In this document: in pieces, positions 1-10,057 of the stretch | Layout: each line of letters begins with the position of its first letter | Position numbering within the stretch: position 1 is the first letter of the stretch | NCBI GenBank assembly: GCA_024280775.1 | Contig: JAJRPM010000004.1 | Location: 124,001-188,000, forward strand | Length of the DNA stretch: 64,000 bases | Source: Candidatus Zixiibacteriota bacterium | Lineage (GTDB): Bacteria; Zixibacteria; MSB-5A5; GN15; JACZUZ01 | Direction: 5' to 3' | The notes under the pieces: model-generated | Told to the model about the DNA's origin: nothing | The model's database searches: none | Seen by the model: only the letters and a program-made list of their open reading frames with translations | Position numbers and translations under genes: made by a program

Positions 1-2576
1 ATCTGGGAACTGAAAAATCCAGCATCATTGGTTGTCAACGCGTTGACGTTGTTAGCAGCTAGCGTTATGGGGTTCGTCGCCCAGAAAGGACAAGGGACAC
101 CAGTCGCGGCGATAACCGCATACAACTTGTTCTGTGTTGCATAGAACAAGATATCATCAAAACCGTCGAAAAGCATGATAGATTTGACTTCTGTCGCGTT
201 CGGAGCAAGACCAGGGAACGGAGAGTTCGTGGTATTGTGCCAAACGTATGCGCCGGTAGCGGCATTAACCGCGACTACGTCACGATTGAGACCGGTACCG
301 AGGATAGCCAAATCAATGCCTAGAGCGGCATTCGCGCCCACTGTCGGCTGGGTACGGTTACCAAGCGCGCCAGCAAACAAACCACTAACTGTAGGATCAG
401 TATCCTGATCCCAAACTAGTGAACCGTCTGTGAGCAAACGACAATCAAAGCCATTGTCATCAGAGATGAGGACTTTGTCGCCGAAAATAACTGAACCACT
501 GAAGGAGTTACCAGCCGATGACTGGGCAGTCCACAGTACGTTCAAGTTACAATTGGCTTCGCCAAGAGCGTTAAATGACGCGCCGGTTCTCTGCTGATCG
601 TGCTGATAAGTCGGCCAGTCATCTCCCGGAGTACATACGCGCTCGTTGAACGGTACGCAGCAACGGAAGCTCTCGGTGTAGTAGTTATTACCACTACCAA
701 AAACGGCGTCTGACGGGAACCAAGACCCGCCAAATTCATAATGTCCATTTACCGGATCTGAACCATCAGAAATCAATATCTGATAGATAGGATCGGCAAT
801 TGTGGTGCCCCACTGCGGCCTTGCGACCACGTGGTAAGCGCCCATAACCTGTACACCAGCGCCGGCATTCGGGAAGATGTCAATGAATCCAACACCTTGA
901 CCGGTACCATTACCGAATGGGAAGGCAGTCTGCGGAACGATTTCGCTATAAGCGGCGGCGCCCGGGGCTCCTGCGGCGTCAAGATACACGCCAACTTCCA
1001 TTCCGGTGAGATCGTCATATCCGAAAATCGGAATGCTGGCGATATCAATACGACACTCATCACCACCTGCGGCATAGGCGCCGGAGAATCCGGAGAACCC
1101 ATCCGACATGAAGAAGGTGCTGAAGAATGTCAAGTTGCCTGCGTTGCTGAGAAGTTCACAAGTAACGAACTCATCATTACAGACATTAATGTCAACCAAG
1201 AAATCTGGATTGGTTCCGAAGGCGGCAAAGTAATTGTTCCAACCTGTCAGAGGCGGGGGACATGTGCCATAAGGAACATCAATCACACCATCCGGCCAAA
1301 ACACTGAAGCAACATTTTCCACGTTTCCTTCACCAGCGGTGAAGTCATCCGCGCCAATGCCACTACCAAAACCGGTAACTGCCGGATCTGGTCCTGTCCA
1401 ACGAACTGCGATATGATATGTCACAGACGGGCCAGGAACGATGTTGATCGGATAGTCTACCCAACCGAATGAACCGAGAGGATAGAGGTCGGCGCCAAGG
1501 CCAACACCACCGATGGTCAACGAAGGAGCCAACGGAGATGAAGCATCCGGGACGCCAGCGCCGTCATCGGCGAGCATTTCAAGAATGACTTCGCCGTCAG
1601 GATCTGTTCCTGAGAAGAAGTCAGATAATGAAATCTCAGCTACCAGCAAGGTGTCAAACCCACCGGTGGAATAGCGCATGGCCACACCCTTACGGCAGTT
1701 ACCTGTGCTAGGCAGACTGAAGATGAAAGAATACGAATCCGCATGTGTGTTCAAGAAACAATCCGTAAACGGAATTTCCTGACAACAAACGATTGCGCTC
1801 GCAACCTGGTTATAGTACTGAGCCCAGAACAAATCGTTCGTGGTCCAGCCCGGAACCGAGGAGTCGAGTGTAACACCTGTGCGAGGCTCTGTCGCCAAAC
1901 CACCGGTGTTGTCAATTACGGCTTGCACACGGTCAGTTTCCGGACCGCCAGCGTCAACGGCTGAGCCGATGACTGAACCGAAGGTTACAAAGAAATCTTC
2001 GGTAAATGTCAAACCTAATGAAGTGAGATCGAAGAAGTTCCAGGCTCCGGCTGACAATGTCAATGAATTAACTATGACACTACCAACTTGAGTCGCAGGA
2101 ATACTCGGATTCGGACCTGCTCCGGCCCAAATACCAATTTCTATGTCGATATCACCATCAACCGCTCCAAGGAACATCCAAGTACCGTTCAAAGAACAAA
2201 GGAAATTGTCCTGTACGAAGTACTTATTACCTACGGCAGGTACAAGACCTCCCAAGGCGCCGGAGTTCCGGAACGATAGACCACCCCAACCACACGGATA
2301 ACACGTGTTGTCCTGATCAACGCAAGCAAAAGTAGGCACGAAGCTCTTGGTCAGGACTGCTCCTGTCAAGTCTACAGCTTCTGTAGCTACCTCTTTTTGC
2401 AGTTTCTCAGTCAACCTGGACCGCACATCGTCCTGTCCGAACAACACTGCCGACGAATTACTCGTCGGTAGCGGCTGGGCAGTGCGCTTGCCGTCTGGTG
2501 CGATGGAGAATACCGCGGTGTTCCCGATGAGCAATATGCTCAAGGCAAGAACACCAGTTAACAACTTTTTAGACAT
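1..2576 (-). CDS. Large secreted protein, partial (runs off the left edge); signal peptide MSKKLLTGVLALSILLIGNTAVFS, with a possible PQQ-like/beta-propeller-like region near the window edge
   Basis: Open minus-strand frame from ATG at 2576 with SD-like AAGGAGGAAAT just upstream; continuous translation MSKKLLTGVLALSILLIGNTAVFSIAPDGKR...CYPCGWGGLSFRNSG... to the edge. Missing from the ORF track because it has no stop inside the window. Confidence 0.85.
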   Translation of the reverse strand, partial: MSKKLLTGVLALSILLIGNTAVFSIAPDGKRTAQPLPTSNSSAVLFGQDDVRSRLTEKLQKEVATEAVDLTGAVLTKSFVPTFACVDQDNTCYPCGWGGLSFRNSGALGGLVPAVGNKYFVQDNFLCSLNGTWMFLGAVDGDIDIEIGIWAGAGPNPSIPATQVGSVIVNSLTLSAGAWNFFDLTSLGLTFTEDFFVTFGSVIGSAVDAGGPETDRVQAVIDNTGGLATEPRTGVTLDSSVPGWTTNDLFWAQYYNQVASAIVCCQEIPFTDCFLNTHADSYSFIFSLPSTGNCRKGVAMRYSTGGFDTLLVAEISLSDFFSGTDPDGEVILEMLADDGAGVPDASSPLAPSLTIGGVGLGADLYPLGSFGWVDYPINIVPGPSVTYHIAVRWTGPDPAVTGFGSGIGADDFTAGEGNVENVASVFWPDGVIDVPYGTCPPPLTGWNNYFAAFGTNPDFLVDINVCNDEFVTCELLSNAGNLTFFSTFFMSDGFSGFSGAYAAGGDECRIDIASIPIFGYDDLTGMEVGVYLDAAGAPGAAAYSEIVPQTAFPFGNGTGQGVGFIDIFPNAGAGVQVMGAYHVVARPQWGTTIADPIYQILISDGSDPVNGHYEFGGSWFPSDAVFGSGNNYYTESFRCCVPFNERVCTPGDDWPTYQHDQQRTGASFNALGEANCNLNVLWTAQSSAGNSFSGSVIFGDKVLISDDNGFDCRLLTDGSLVWDQDTDPTVSGLFAGALGNRTQPTVGANAALGIDLAILGTGLNRDVVAVNAATGAYVWHNTTNSPFPGLAPNATEVKSIMLFDGFDDILFYATQNKLYAVIAATGVPCPFWATNPITLAANNVNALTTNDAGFFSSQ

Positions 2577-3761
2577 CTATTTCCTCCTTAAGAGCTAGGA
2601 CACAATTCGTTTCTTTTGACCACATGAAGTGAATGACCAAGCTTGTTATCATTGTCGGATAAATCCGATTAGACAACAGCCATGCGGCCTTTCGCTTCGA
2701 CTCCACCCTGTCTAGGGAAAATGGTATATCAGTGGAGTTTAGTATGGACAACGTCATTGTGCTAATACCTATCTGTCTCTTGGAGTAGAGACTCACCTGC
2801 GGAATCATTTCCCGCAAGTCCAAGTCATGTTTTTGATTAGTTTTACATTACCTGTAACCCAGGAGCCCGAGTTATAGGATTGATAAATAGTCGCTTCTGT
2901 TTGCTTATCAAATCGCGAATGATTTTGAAGTAGTCCTCCAAAATTGTAGTATCGGTTTACATACAAGCTATTCGAGGGGACGAACATAATCTCTCCATAT
3001 ACGCCATCAAATACTTCAATGGCGCGGCGGTGAAATCTTGAAGCAAAATCTGCTACGTTGTTCAAAGAATCCATCAAAATTAGTTTCATTAGAAACATAA
3101 TGCCTGTATACGAGCGTAGAAGGGTTACCAACACGTACTTGAAATTAGAAGGTGTAGTGGAATCGACGTCGAATGGCTTGTTGTAGTGATTCTTACATCA
3201 GAAAACTGATGCGAAAAGCGAGATTCAGGTGGCCTACCGTGGCTTCGGTTTACCGCTTCATCGAATCTATCGAAGGTATCGTCCCTCAAAGGCCCATGCC
3301 CTTGATAAGGTCAACAATCGGAACATCCGAAGGATTCTGTTGCGCTTTTCAAACGATTCAAAACCGGCAAATCAGCGTAACGCAATAGCAGGCAATAGCT
3401 TACTGTCGCATTTGGGCCATTATTAGGGCCGAATCGCAAAAACCATTAACAATTTTCGACTTCTTAAGTTTAGAGGTAAGTTCGCAATACTCAAGGACTT
3501 ATACAAAGACCGATTTGGCTCTCAAGCCTAAGTTTATCCAGTGAGAAAACACGCACTCAGAGGTGAATAAACAACTTACAGCGAAAAAGTCAAGAGAAAT
3601 CTTTTCCCAAACCACAATAATTGGAACTTTTTTCCGCAAACCTCAATCAATCACCAAATCCACTCGCAAAAGTCCGTATTGGGAGGCTAGAGCGGCCCAA
3701 ATCGCTGTTTGCGTCGCTGTTTGCGATAGTCAAATCGCCTCCTGACCACTATATAATAGTC

Positions 3762-4478
3762 ATGAGCAACTTTACCCATCGAACTCGCCTCCAAAGAGCC
3801 CTTTATCAGCTCAGCCGCTCTCCATTTTGGCGCGGCAAACGCTGGCGTATTACGCTGGGAACCATAGTTATTATGCTGACCCTTCTGGTGCGCTTTGTAG
3901 CCGATATCGGCTATGACCTGGCCCCAAACTCTCGCTTCCAGGTAACCAAAGTAATAGACGGAGATACAGTAGAATTGACCGGCGGCGAACGCCTACGACT
4001 GCTGTTTATCGACACTCCTGAACGCGGAGAACCTTATTATGACTCGGCAAGCGCACTGGTTACCGCTTTGGCGCTCGGCAAGTTCGGAGACTTGCGATTC
4101 GGCAAACGTAAACGCGATGGCTATGGACGCCTGCTGGCAACTCTATTTATTGACACTATTAACATAAATCGGGAATTACTCCACCGGGGTTTCGCCAATC
4201 TCTACCTCTTCCCCGACAATCTCAAAGACTCATCGGTCAACAGACAGGTCCTGGAATTACTTGAAGCGCAACGAGAAGCCCTCACTGCGAAACGTGGCCT
4301 GTGGTCTATAGAAAGAAGTGAAGAAAAGAGATATGTGACAACTCGCCGCTCATTGCGCTTCCATCGGCCAAGTTGCCGCATGATCCGCAACCACGCAGAG
4401 GCAGGCCTGAGAGTATTTGACCACAGAGAGCAGGCGCTATCAGAAGGACTCTCGCCCTGCAGGGTATGCAGACCCTGA
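3762..4478 (+). CDS. Thermonuclease (SNase)-family protein with N-terminal TM segment and C-terminal Ada-like Cys/His metal-binding tail
   Basis: VIDGDTVELTGGERLRLLFIDTPERGE...DGYGRLLATLFI core; tail FHRPSCRMI...EGLSPCRVCRP. ORF opens at 3621, but ATG 3762 (MSNFTHRTRLQ) precedes the TM segment and is the more likely start. Confidence 0.85.
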   Translation: MSNFTHRTRLQRALYQLSRSPFWRGKRWRITLGTIVIMLTLLVRFVADIGYDLAPNSRFQVTKVIDGDTVELTGGERLRLLFIDTPERGEPYYDSASALVTALALGKFGDLRFGKRKRDGYGRLLATLFIDTININRELLHRGFANLYLFPDNLKDSSVNRQVLELLEAQREALTAKRGLWSIERSEEKRYVTTRRSLRFHRPSCRMIRNHAEAGLRVFDHREQALSEGLSPCRVCRP

Positions 4479-4592
4479 CAGACAGGTTTGATGATAGGGT
4501 CAACATCTGTTGTGTGAAGTCTTGATTTTCGCTTTTTGAAAATTGTGACCTCACACTTTGTCTACGGAAATTGTCTATGGAAGCAGAAATTA

Positions 4593-5345
4593 CTAGAAAA
4601 CTAATTTACGGAGTGACTTTATCTCGATTTCGGTAAGATTGCGCCATTCACCGGGCTTGAGCCCCTCACAGGTGATATTGGCAAAATTGACGCGCCAAAG
4701 GGAAAGCGTTTGGTAGCCGCAAGAGGCAAGTAATTGCTTAACTTCATGTTTATGCCCCTCACGCAGTGACAGCTCTACTACCGACCCTGCGCCATCTTTG
4801 CTAATCAGTCGCGCTTTGGCGCGACCTATGTGCCCATCCTCAAGCTTGACACCCTCAGCAATACGAGCGCTATCGGCTTCCGAAAACACTCCATCAATTA
4901 ACGCCTGATAGACTTTCTCCACTTCATAACGAGGATGCGCCAAACGATGCGCCAACTCACCGTCATTAGTGAGCAACAGAGCGCCCTCTGTATCAAAATC
5001 CAAACGGCCAACCGGATACACACGCGCCTTGAAAGGCGTTACGCCTTTTCTCCTACGGCGCAGGACATCAATCACTGTAGTTCTGTGTTGTGGATCATTA
5101 ACTGTTGTCACACACAAACGCGGTTTGTTCAGCAGGATATAGAGCTTCTCATCCTCAGGAGTGATTCGGTTGCCATTGACTTCGACAACGTCACTGTCAT
5201 GTGTCACCATAGTTGACAGGTCTTCGTCACTCAATACACGACCGTTAAGAGACACTCGCCCCTGGGCAATCATCTTCTCTGCGGCGCGTCTGGAACAGAC
5301 ACCACACAGAGCAATATATTTATTTATGCGAGATTGTTTTGACAT
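4593..5345 (-). CDS. rluB: RsuA/RluB-family rRNA pseudouridine synthase
   Basis: S4-like N-terminus (RINKYIALCGVCSRRAAEKMIAQGRVSLNG) and VGRLDFDTEGALLLTNDGELAHRLAHP catalytic motif. Confidence 0.9.
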   Translation of the reverse strand: MSKQSRINKYIALCGVCSRRAAEKMIAQGRVSLNGRVLSDEDLSTMVTHDSDVVEVNGNRITPEDEKLYILLNKPRLCVTTVNDPQHRTTVIDVLRRRRKGVTPFKARVYPVGRLDFDTEGALLLTNDGELAHRLAHPRYEVEKVYQALIDGVFSEADSARIAEGVKLEDGHIGRAKARLISKDGAGSVVELSLREGHKHEVKQLLASCGYQTLSLWRVNFANITCEGLKPGEWRNLTEIEIKSLRKLVF

Positions 5346-5415
5346 GCGCGAGTAGAGACGCAGATTATTTGTAAATAGTAAACAAACCAGCCAGGCGGAG
5401 GATTACCAGCCTGGC

Positions 5416-6315
5416 TTATGCCTGTTCGGTAGTGACAACTTCTTCGGTTTCGACAGCAACGTCTTCCTCGGCGCTATCCTCAATGACTTCATTAACAGCC
5501 AATTCTTCGCCGTCAGTAGCGCTAGCATCGCCATCTGTAGCGCTATCTTCAACTGCGCTGATTGTTGCCTCGTCACTATCGTTTGACTCGCTCTCAGAAT
5601 GAATAGCTTCGGCCCGCTCGGATTCCATGTTCTGGATCAACTCTTCGATTTCCGCAATTCGCGGTAGATCATCGAATGTATTCAAACCAAAGAACTTCAG
5701 AAATTCATCGGTGGCGCTATACAATAAAGAACGCCCCGCGCCCTCCGCCCGGCCTGAGATTCGAATCAGGTTTTTCTCCAGCAAATTGTGCAACACTCCA
5801 TCGGAAGCCACACCACGAATAAACTCAATCTGGTTCTTACTAACCGGCTGTTTGTAAGCAACAATCGCCATCGTCTCCAGCGCCGCTTTTGTCAGTCTGA
5901 TTTTTCTAGTCTTGGTAAAGAGTTTCTTAAGACAATCACTCCACTGCGGAAGCACATAGAATTGATACCCACCAGCGACCTGACGGATCCGAAATGACCT
6001 GTCACTAGCTTCATAAGATTCATTCAAAGCCGCAATAGCTTTCTTGATACGACCAACACCGCTCATGCCCAAAGCCTGCGAGATTTTTGCAGACTGCAAT
6101 GGCGAAGCGCTGGAAAACACCATCGCCTCTACATAGTTAGCCAGGTCGGTGTCATTGATAGAAGCATCAGAGACAACACTCTCACCTTCTGGATCACCTT
6201 GAACATCCACCTGTCCATTGGAAGTCATGCCTTCGCCAGTATTAGCGTCAGCGGATTCAGTGACAACAGAGTTAGACTCTGCAGATTCTTCAATTGTATT
6301 GTCTTTGTCGGTCAT
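5416..6315 (-). CDS. scpB: Segregation and condensation protein B with long acidic N- and C-terminal extensions
   Basis: YVEAMVFSSASPLQSAKISQALG...TKAALETMAIVAYKQPVSKNQIEFIRGVASDGVLHNLLEKNLIRISGRAEGAGRSLLYSAT ScpB winged-helix motifs; adjacent to scpA. Confidence 0.92.
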   Translation of the reverse strand: MTDKDNTIEESAESNSVVTESADANTGEGMTSNGQVDVQGDPEGESVVSDASINDTDLANYVEAMVFSSASPLQSAKISQALGMSGVGRIKKAIAALNESYEASDRSFRIRQVAGGYQFYVLPQWSDCLKKLFTKTRKIRLTKAALETMAIVAYKQPVSKNQIEFIRGVASDGVLHNLLEKNLIRISGRAEGAGRSLLYSATDEFLKFFGLNTFDDLPRIAEIEELIQNMESERAEAIHSESESNDSDEATISAVEDSATDGDASATDGEELAVNEVIEDSAEEDVAVETEEVVTTEQA

Positions 6316-6363
6316 AGCTATTTATTGTAATAGAAGTAGTGTTTATTGGGCGTGACAACCAAC

Positions 6364-7338
6364 TCAACTTGGCTCGTCACCTTCAGAATGATCGCTTTCC
6401 CATTCATCAACGATTATCTCACCTTCATCATAAAACGCCTCGCCACGATATACTCGCAACTCGGCAAATGAATTCACTTGTTGAAAAGTAAGCCGGCGCG
6501 CTTTGGCCATTTCAAGCAAAGCAATCAAAGTAACAATCGCCACTAGTTTGGTTTGCGCGTCAGCAAAAAGCTCCGCAAATGTTGCGCTCTCACTAACGCT
6601 TAGCAATTCTACAATCTGCGATACGCGCTCCGCCACACTTATCGGCTCCATCTCCGTCACATGCTCCAAATTCTGCTCAACACGCAACATCACTTCTTTG
6701 AAAGCTTCAATCAAATGATACACAGTGTTAGACGGAACACCCGGACCGTCACTAAAACGAATCTGCTTACGCTCCGGCACAAAAACCGTCTCCTCGCCCT
6801 CGCGCAACTCACGCAAAGACTCTGAAGCCTCTTTGAAGCGCTTGTATTCCAGCAGGGCCATCACCAGCTCTTCGCGCGGATCCATTTCATCAGGATCATT
6901 CTCATCACGCGGCAACAACATTCGCGTCTTAATGCGAATAAGCGTGGCGGCCATCAGAATAAACTCACCGGCTGATTCAAGATTCAATTCATGAATCACT
7001 TCGACATATTGCAAATACTGCCCGGTGATCTTCGCCACCGGAATATCGTGCAGGTCCAGTTCATCTTTCTTAATTAAATAGAGCAACAACTCCATCGGCC
7101 CATGAAACAAGTCAAGGTCGACCAAATACTGATTGGCCCCGCCCTCGCTCACCGCGGCTTTTACCCAAGTTGGAGTATTCTCCGGTAATTCCACCGGAGC
7201 TACCTCGACAACGGTTTGCACATCGGAAACCGGCTTACCAACTGTCGACTGCTCTTCGTCGCTTGAACTTGTATTCTTTGTTACTGCGCTATCTGGCATA
7301 TTCTGTTCTACAGGCGCATCCGGCCCCTGATTAGTCAT
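6364..7338 (-). CDS. scpA: Segregation and condensation protein A
   Basis: VDLDLFHGPMELLLYLIKKDELDLHDIPVAKITGQYLQYVEV and C-terminal winged-helix region; overlaps trpS by 8 bp. Confidence 0.92.
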   Translation of the reverse strand: MTNQGPDAPVEQNMPDSAVTKNTSSSDEEQSTVGKPVSDVQTVVEVAPVELPENTPTWVKAAVSEGGANQYLVDLDLFHGPMELLLYLIKKDELDLHDIPVAKITGQYLQYVEVIHELNLESAGEFILMAATLIRIKTRMLLPRDENDPDEMDPREELVMALLEYKRFKEASESLRELREGEETVFVPERKQIRFSDGPGVPSNTVYHLIEAFKEVMLRVEQNLEHVTEMEPISVAERVSQIVELLSVSESATFAELFADAQTKLVAIVTLIALLEMAKARRLTFQQVNSFAELRVYRGEAFYDEGEIIVDEWESDHSEGDEPS

Positions 7339-8392
7339 GATACTTCATCTTCATCGCGCTCCGAACATTGTCCATGACAATCTCAGTGCGCTCATTGGCT
7401 TTAACAGCTCCATCCCTGAGGACATCCCAAATAAACCCAGTGTTCTTTTCGATTTCAACCCTTTTTTCGCGCATCGGCGCCAGAGTTTCGTTGAGGTTCT
7501 TGGCTAGCCGCATCTTGCAATCCACACAACCCAACTCGCCTGACCTGCATTGAGGGGCAATTGTCTCCGCAATATTCTCAGAGGCAGAGTAAACCTCATG
7601 AAGTTTATACACCGGACAGACTTCCGGACGACCCGGATCATTCTTACGGAGCTTCTGCGGATCAGTGAACATCCGCTTGAGCTTGGCGCTGGTCTCTTCT
7701 TCGCTCGCGGTGATAGCTATGTGGTTATCCATAGATTTGGACATTTTCTTGCCATCAGTACCCGGAATCAGCGGTATTTTCGTCAATAAAGTACTCGGCT
7801 CGACCAATGTCGGGCCATAGTAATGGTTGAATCGCTTAGCGAGATCATTTGCCAACCATATATGCTTGGACTGGTCTTTCCCCACCGGAACCTTATGCGC
7901 CCCATAGACTAAGATATCGGCGGCCTGCAAAACCGGATAGCCCAAAAAGCCATAACTATCCATCCCCTGCTCGTCTTTCTTCTCTATATAGGTAGGCAGA
8001 CGAGTCAAAGTAGGCACCGAGATCATCATCGAGAGCAACAAATGTAGCTCGGCGTGGGCGCGCACCTCCGATTGGATGAAAATCGCGCATTTCTCCGGGT
8101 CCAACCCCGAGGCCAGCCAGTCGACCGCCATTACATAAATTCTATCCTTAAGTCCAGCGGTGTCTTTGAATTCAGCGGTAAGCGCATGCCAATCCACAAT
8201 ACAACAAAACATCTCGTAACTATCCTGCAAGTCCACCCAATTGCGCAAAGCGCCTTCAAGATTGCCAATATGCAAAGCCCCGGTGGGTTGCATTCCCGAA
8301 AGAATAGTCTCCTTGCCAGGTTGAATCGAATATCCCGAATGACCAACAGATTGCTCGTTGGCTTTGGATGCTTTCTTCTTTTTGTCAGACAT
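7331..8392 (-). CDS. trpS: Tryptophanyl-tRNA synthetase
   Basis: LSGMQPTGALHIGNLEGALRNW (HIGH) and PGTDGKKMSKSMDN (KMSKS). Confidence 0.97.
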   Translation of the reverse strand: MSDKKKKASKANEQSVGHSGYSIQPGKETILSGMQPTGALHIGNLEGALRNWVDLQDSYEMFCCIVDWHALTAEFKDTAGLKDRIYVMAVDWLASGLDPEKCAIFIQSEVRAHAELHLLLSMMISVPTLTRLPTYIEKKDEQGMDSYGFLGYPVLQAADILVYGAHKVPVGKDQSKHIWLANDLAKRFNHYYGPTLVEPSTLLTKIPLIPGTDGKKMSKSMDNHIAITASEEETSAKLKRMFTDPQKLRKNDPGRPEVCPVYKLHEVYSASENIAETIAPQCRSGELGCVDCKMRLAKNLNETLAPMREKRVEIEKNTGFIWDVLRDGAVKANERTEIVMDNVRSAMKMKYHD

Positions 8393-8435
8393 GCTCGTGC
8401 AAGATCACTATTGGAGTTTTGAACAATTCGTAAAA

Positions 8436-8459
8436 GGCAGAACCGCTTCAGGTTCTGCC
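8436..8459 (-). terminator. Rho-independent terminator for the downstream end of the lipoprotein gene 8555-9106
   Basis: GGCAGAACC/GGTTCTGCC 9-bp stem with 6-nt loop; on the minus strand followed by TTTTACG. Confidence 0.6.
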
Positions 8460-8554
8460 CTGCATTTCTCACTGCTGTATGTACGGAATAAAACGCATCC
8501 GGGCAAATGGAGTTATAATCAGGCTCTGCCAGAGTCAACAAGACTTCATGTTTT

Positions 8555-9106
8555 TCAGTTGGCAGACGCGAAATTTTCACCTAAGGCGGTAAACGACATC
8601 GACAAAGCTGAAAGCGACACACCTGTGTCAGCTACCAAGAGCTTATACTTATCTGTTTGACTTCCGTGAATCAGATTGAGAGAATACTCGCCGTTGGGTA
8701 TCTCGAAAAGTGAGATAGTTTCTGCAGGACCTATCTGGTCTGCTGTCACCTGCGGTTCCTGAATACTTAACAGAGTAATATCAATCGTTGCAGGCCCCAC
8801 TACAATTTCGTTAAGGATTGAATAGCTGATAGAAGGATATAGAATAGCGCTAGACTGCACAACACCAATTCTCAACGGCTCTCCGCTGGAGCCGTAACAA
8901 GTCGTGAAAAAGCCAACTCCAATTACAACATCACTTTCAATTGCGAGAGCGTTTCTCGTTTGCTCATCGGAAACCCGACAATTCTTCACTAAAGTCGGAG
9001 TAGGTAAGGAGCTACTGACTGGCCCCTTAGCCTGGCATCCAACAATCATTAAGAAAATCAAGGCCGAAAAACCGTACATAGGACATCGCGAAAATCTCAG
9101 ACTCAC
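8555..9106 (-). CDS. Hypothetical lipoprotein
   Basis: Signal peptide with lipobox-like IVGC (SALIFLMIVGCQAKG); otherwise unassigned. Confidence 0.65.
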   Translation of the reverse strand: MSLRFSRCPMYGFSALIFLMIVGCQAKGPVSSSLPTPTLVKNCRVSDEQTRNALAIESDVVIGVGFFTTCYGSSGEPLRIGVVQSSAILYPSISYSILNEIVVGPATIDITLLSIQEPQVTADQIGPAETISLFEIPNGEYSLNLIHGSQTDKYKLLVADTGVSLSALSMSFTALGENFASAN

Positions 9107-9241
9107 AATTCCTCCTCACAATTCAGAAGTTTCTGACGGATTAACGAACACCGAAAGATAACCGGCTTCCGGATTCTGTCAACAGATATTTGGAGGGCGT
9201 AATGTATCACATGCACTGCTAGTGGCAGGCATACAAATTAT

Positions 9242-9814
9242 TCAAAAGGCCAGTGCGCTGGCGAGGATACTTATGTGTGAATGGCTAAAGCCGGATTTAC
9301 TTGAAGACGTTCGTCCGCCAGCCAGGTAAAAACCTAGTTGAAAGTGACGTTTATATGCAAACCCAAATCCAATAAGAGCGCCAACACCCGGCTTATTGGC
9401 GTCAACCGCCTGTACATTGAAGGAATACATCCCCAAACCTGCCGAAGTAAAAAACTCTCCCACGCGTCCGGCAGGATAGTAGTGATACCAGTTCACGCCA
9501 ACGAACCCCTGTAGCACATTCTGGTTGGTGAAGCCAGTAAAACGGCCCTCGCCCCACTCTACCTCCGATACATAACTGGTGGCGTTTATCTCCAGCGCGA
9601 CTAGATTCCTATTGTCCCATGCGTAACCCGCCAAGAAATTGAATCCCACGCCACGTCTGTTTTCATTAAATGGCGTATCGGAGTTTCCCCAGTGAGAGTT
9701 AACTGCGTGACCTAAACCACCACCCACAACCACACCTTGGCGAGAACTGTCAAATGCGCTAACGCTCCTAGTGAACACAAAAAACAATACAATTGCGACC
9801 AGCAACCGCTTCAT
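9242..9814 (-). CDS. Outer-membrane beta-barrel-like protein
   Basis: Signal peptide MKRLLVAIVLFFVFTRSVSAF, alternating Gly/aromatic strands, terminal ...ILASALAF. ORF opens at 9907; MKRLL start at 9814 preferred. Confidence 0.65.
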   Translation of the reverse strand: MKRLLVAIVLFFVFTRSVSAFDSSRQGVVVGGGLGHAVNSHWGNSDTPFNENRRGVGFNFLAGYAWDNRNLVALEINATSYVSEVEWGEGRFTGFTNQNVLQGFVGVNWYHYYPAGRVGEFFTSAGLGMYSFNVQAVDANKPGVGALIGFGFAYKRHFQLGFYLAGGRTSSSKSGFSHSHISILASALAF

Positions 9815-10057
9815 GGCGAGATTCATCATCCTGAAATATCTACTCTTTGATGATGCACCCTGTTGTATCGAACTGTGACTATGTATTTTTTTCGACATCT
9901 TATGCATTCAATTTCAATTTGGAACTCGACAACTCCCTTTGTTCCTTCAATAAACGCGTACCGTTCTTAAGACATTTTGACGAATTGCACTATTTGACGA
10001 AACACACTATTTGACAAAGCGTCTAAGTGTTAGAAATCAACACTACCCTTAGGCAAT

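Noticed and set aside
2569-3134. Two minus-strand ORFs upstream of the 1-2576 gene
   Set aside because: Short, mutually overlapping, no SD or recognisable family; kept only as part of the unexplained gap.
8131-8580. 149-aa minus ORF overlapping the trpS start
   Set aside because: Overlaps trpS in another frame and the lipoprotein gene end and its terminator; no signature.
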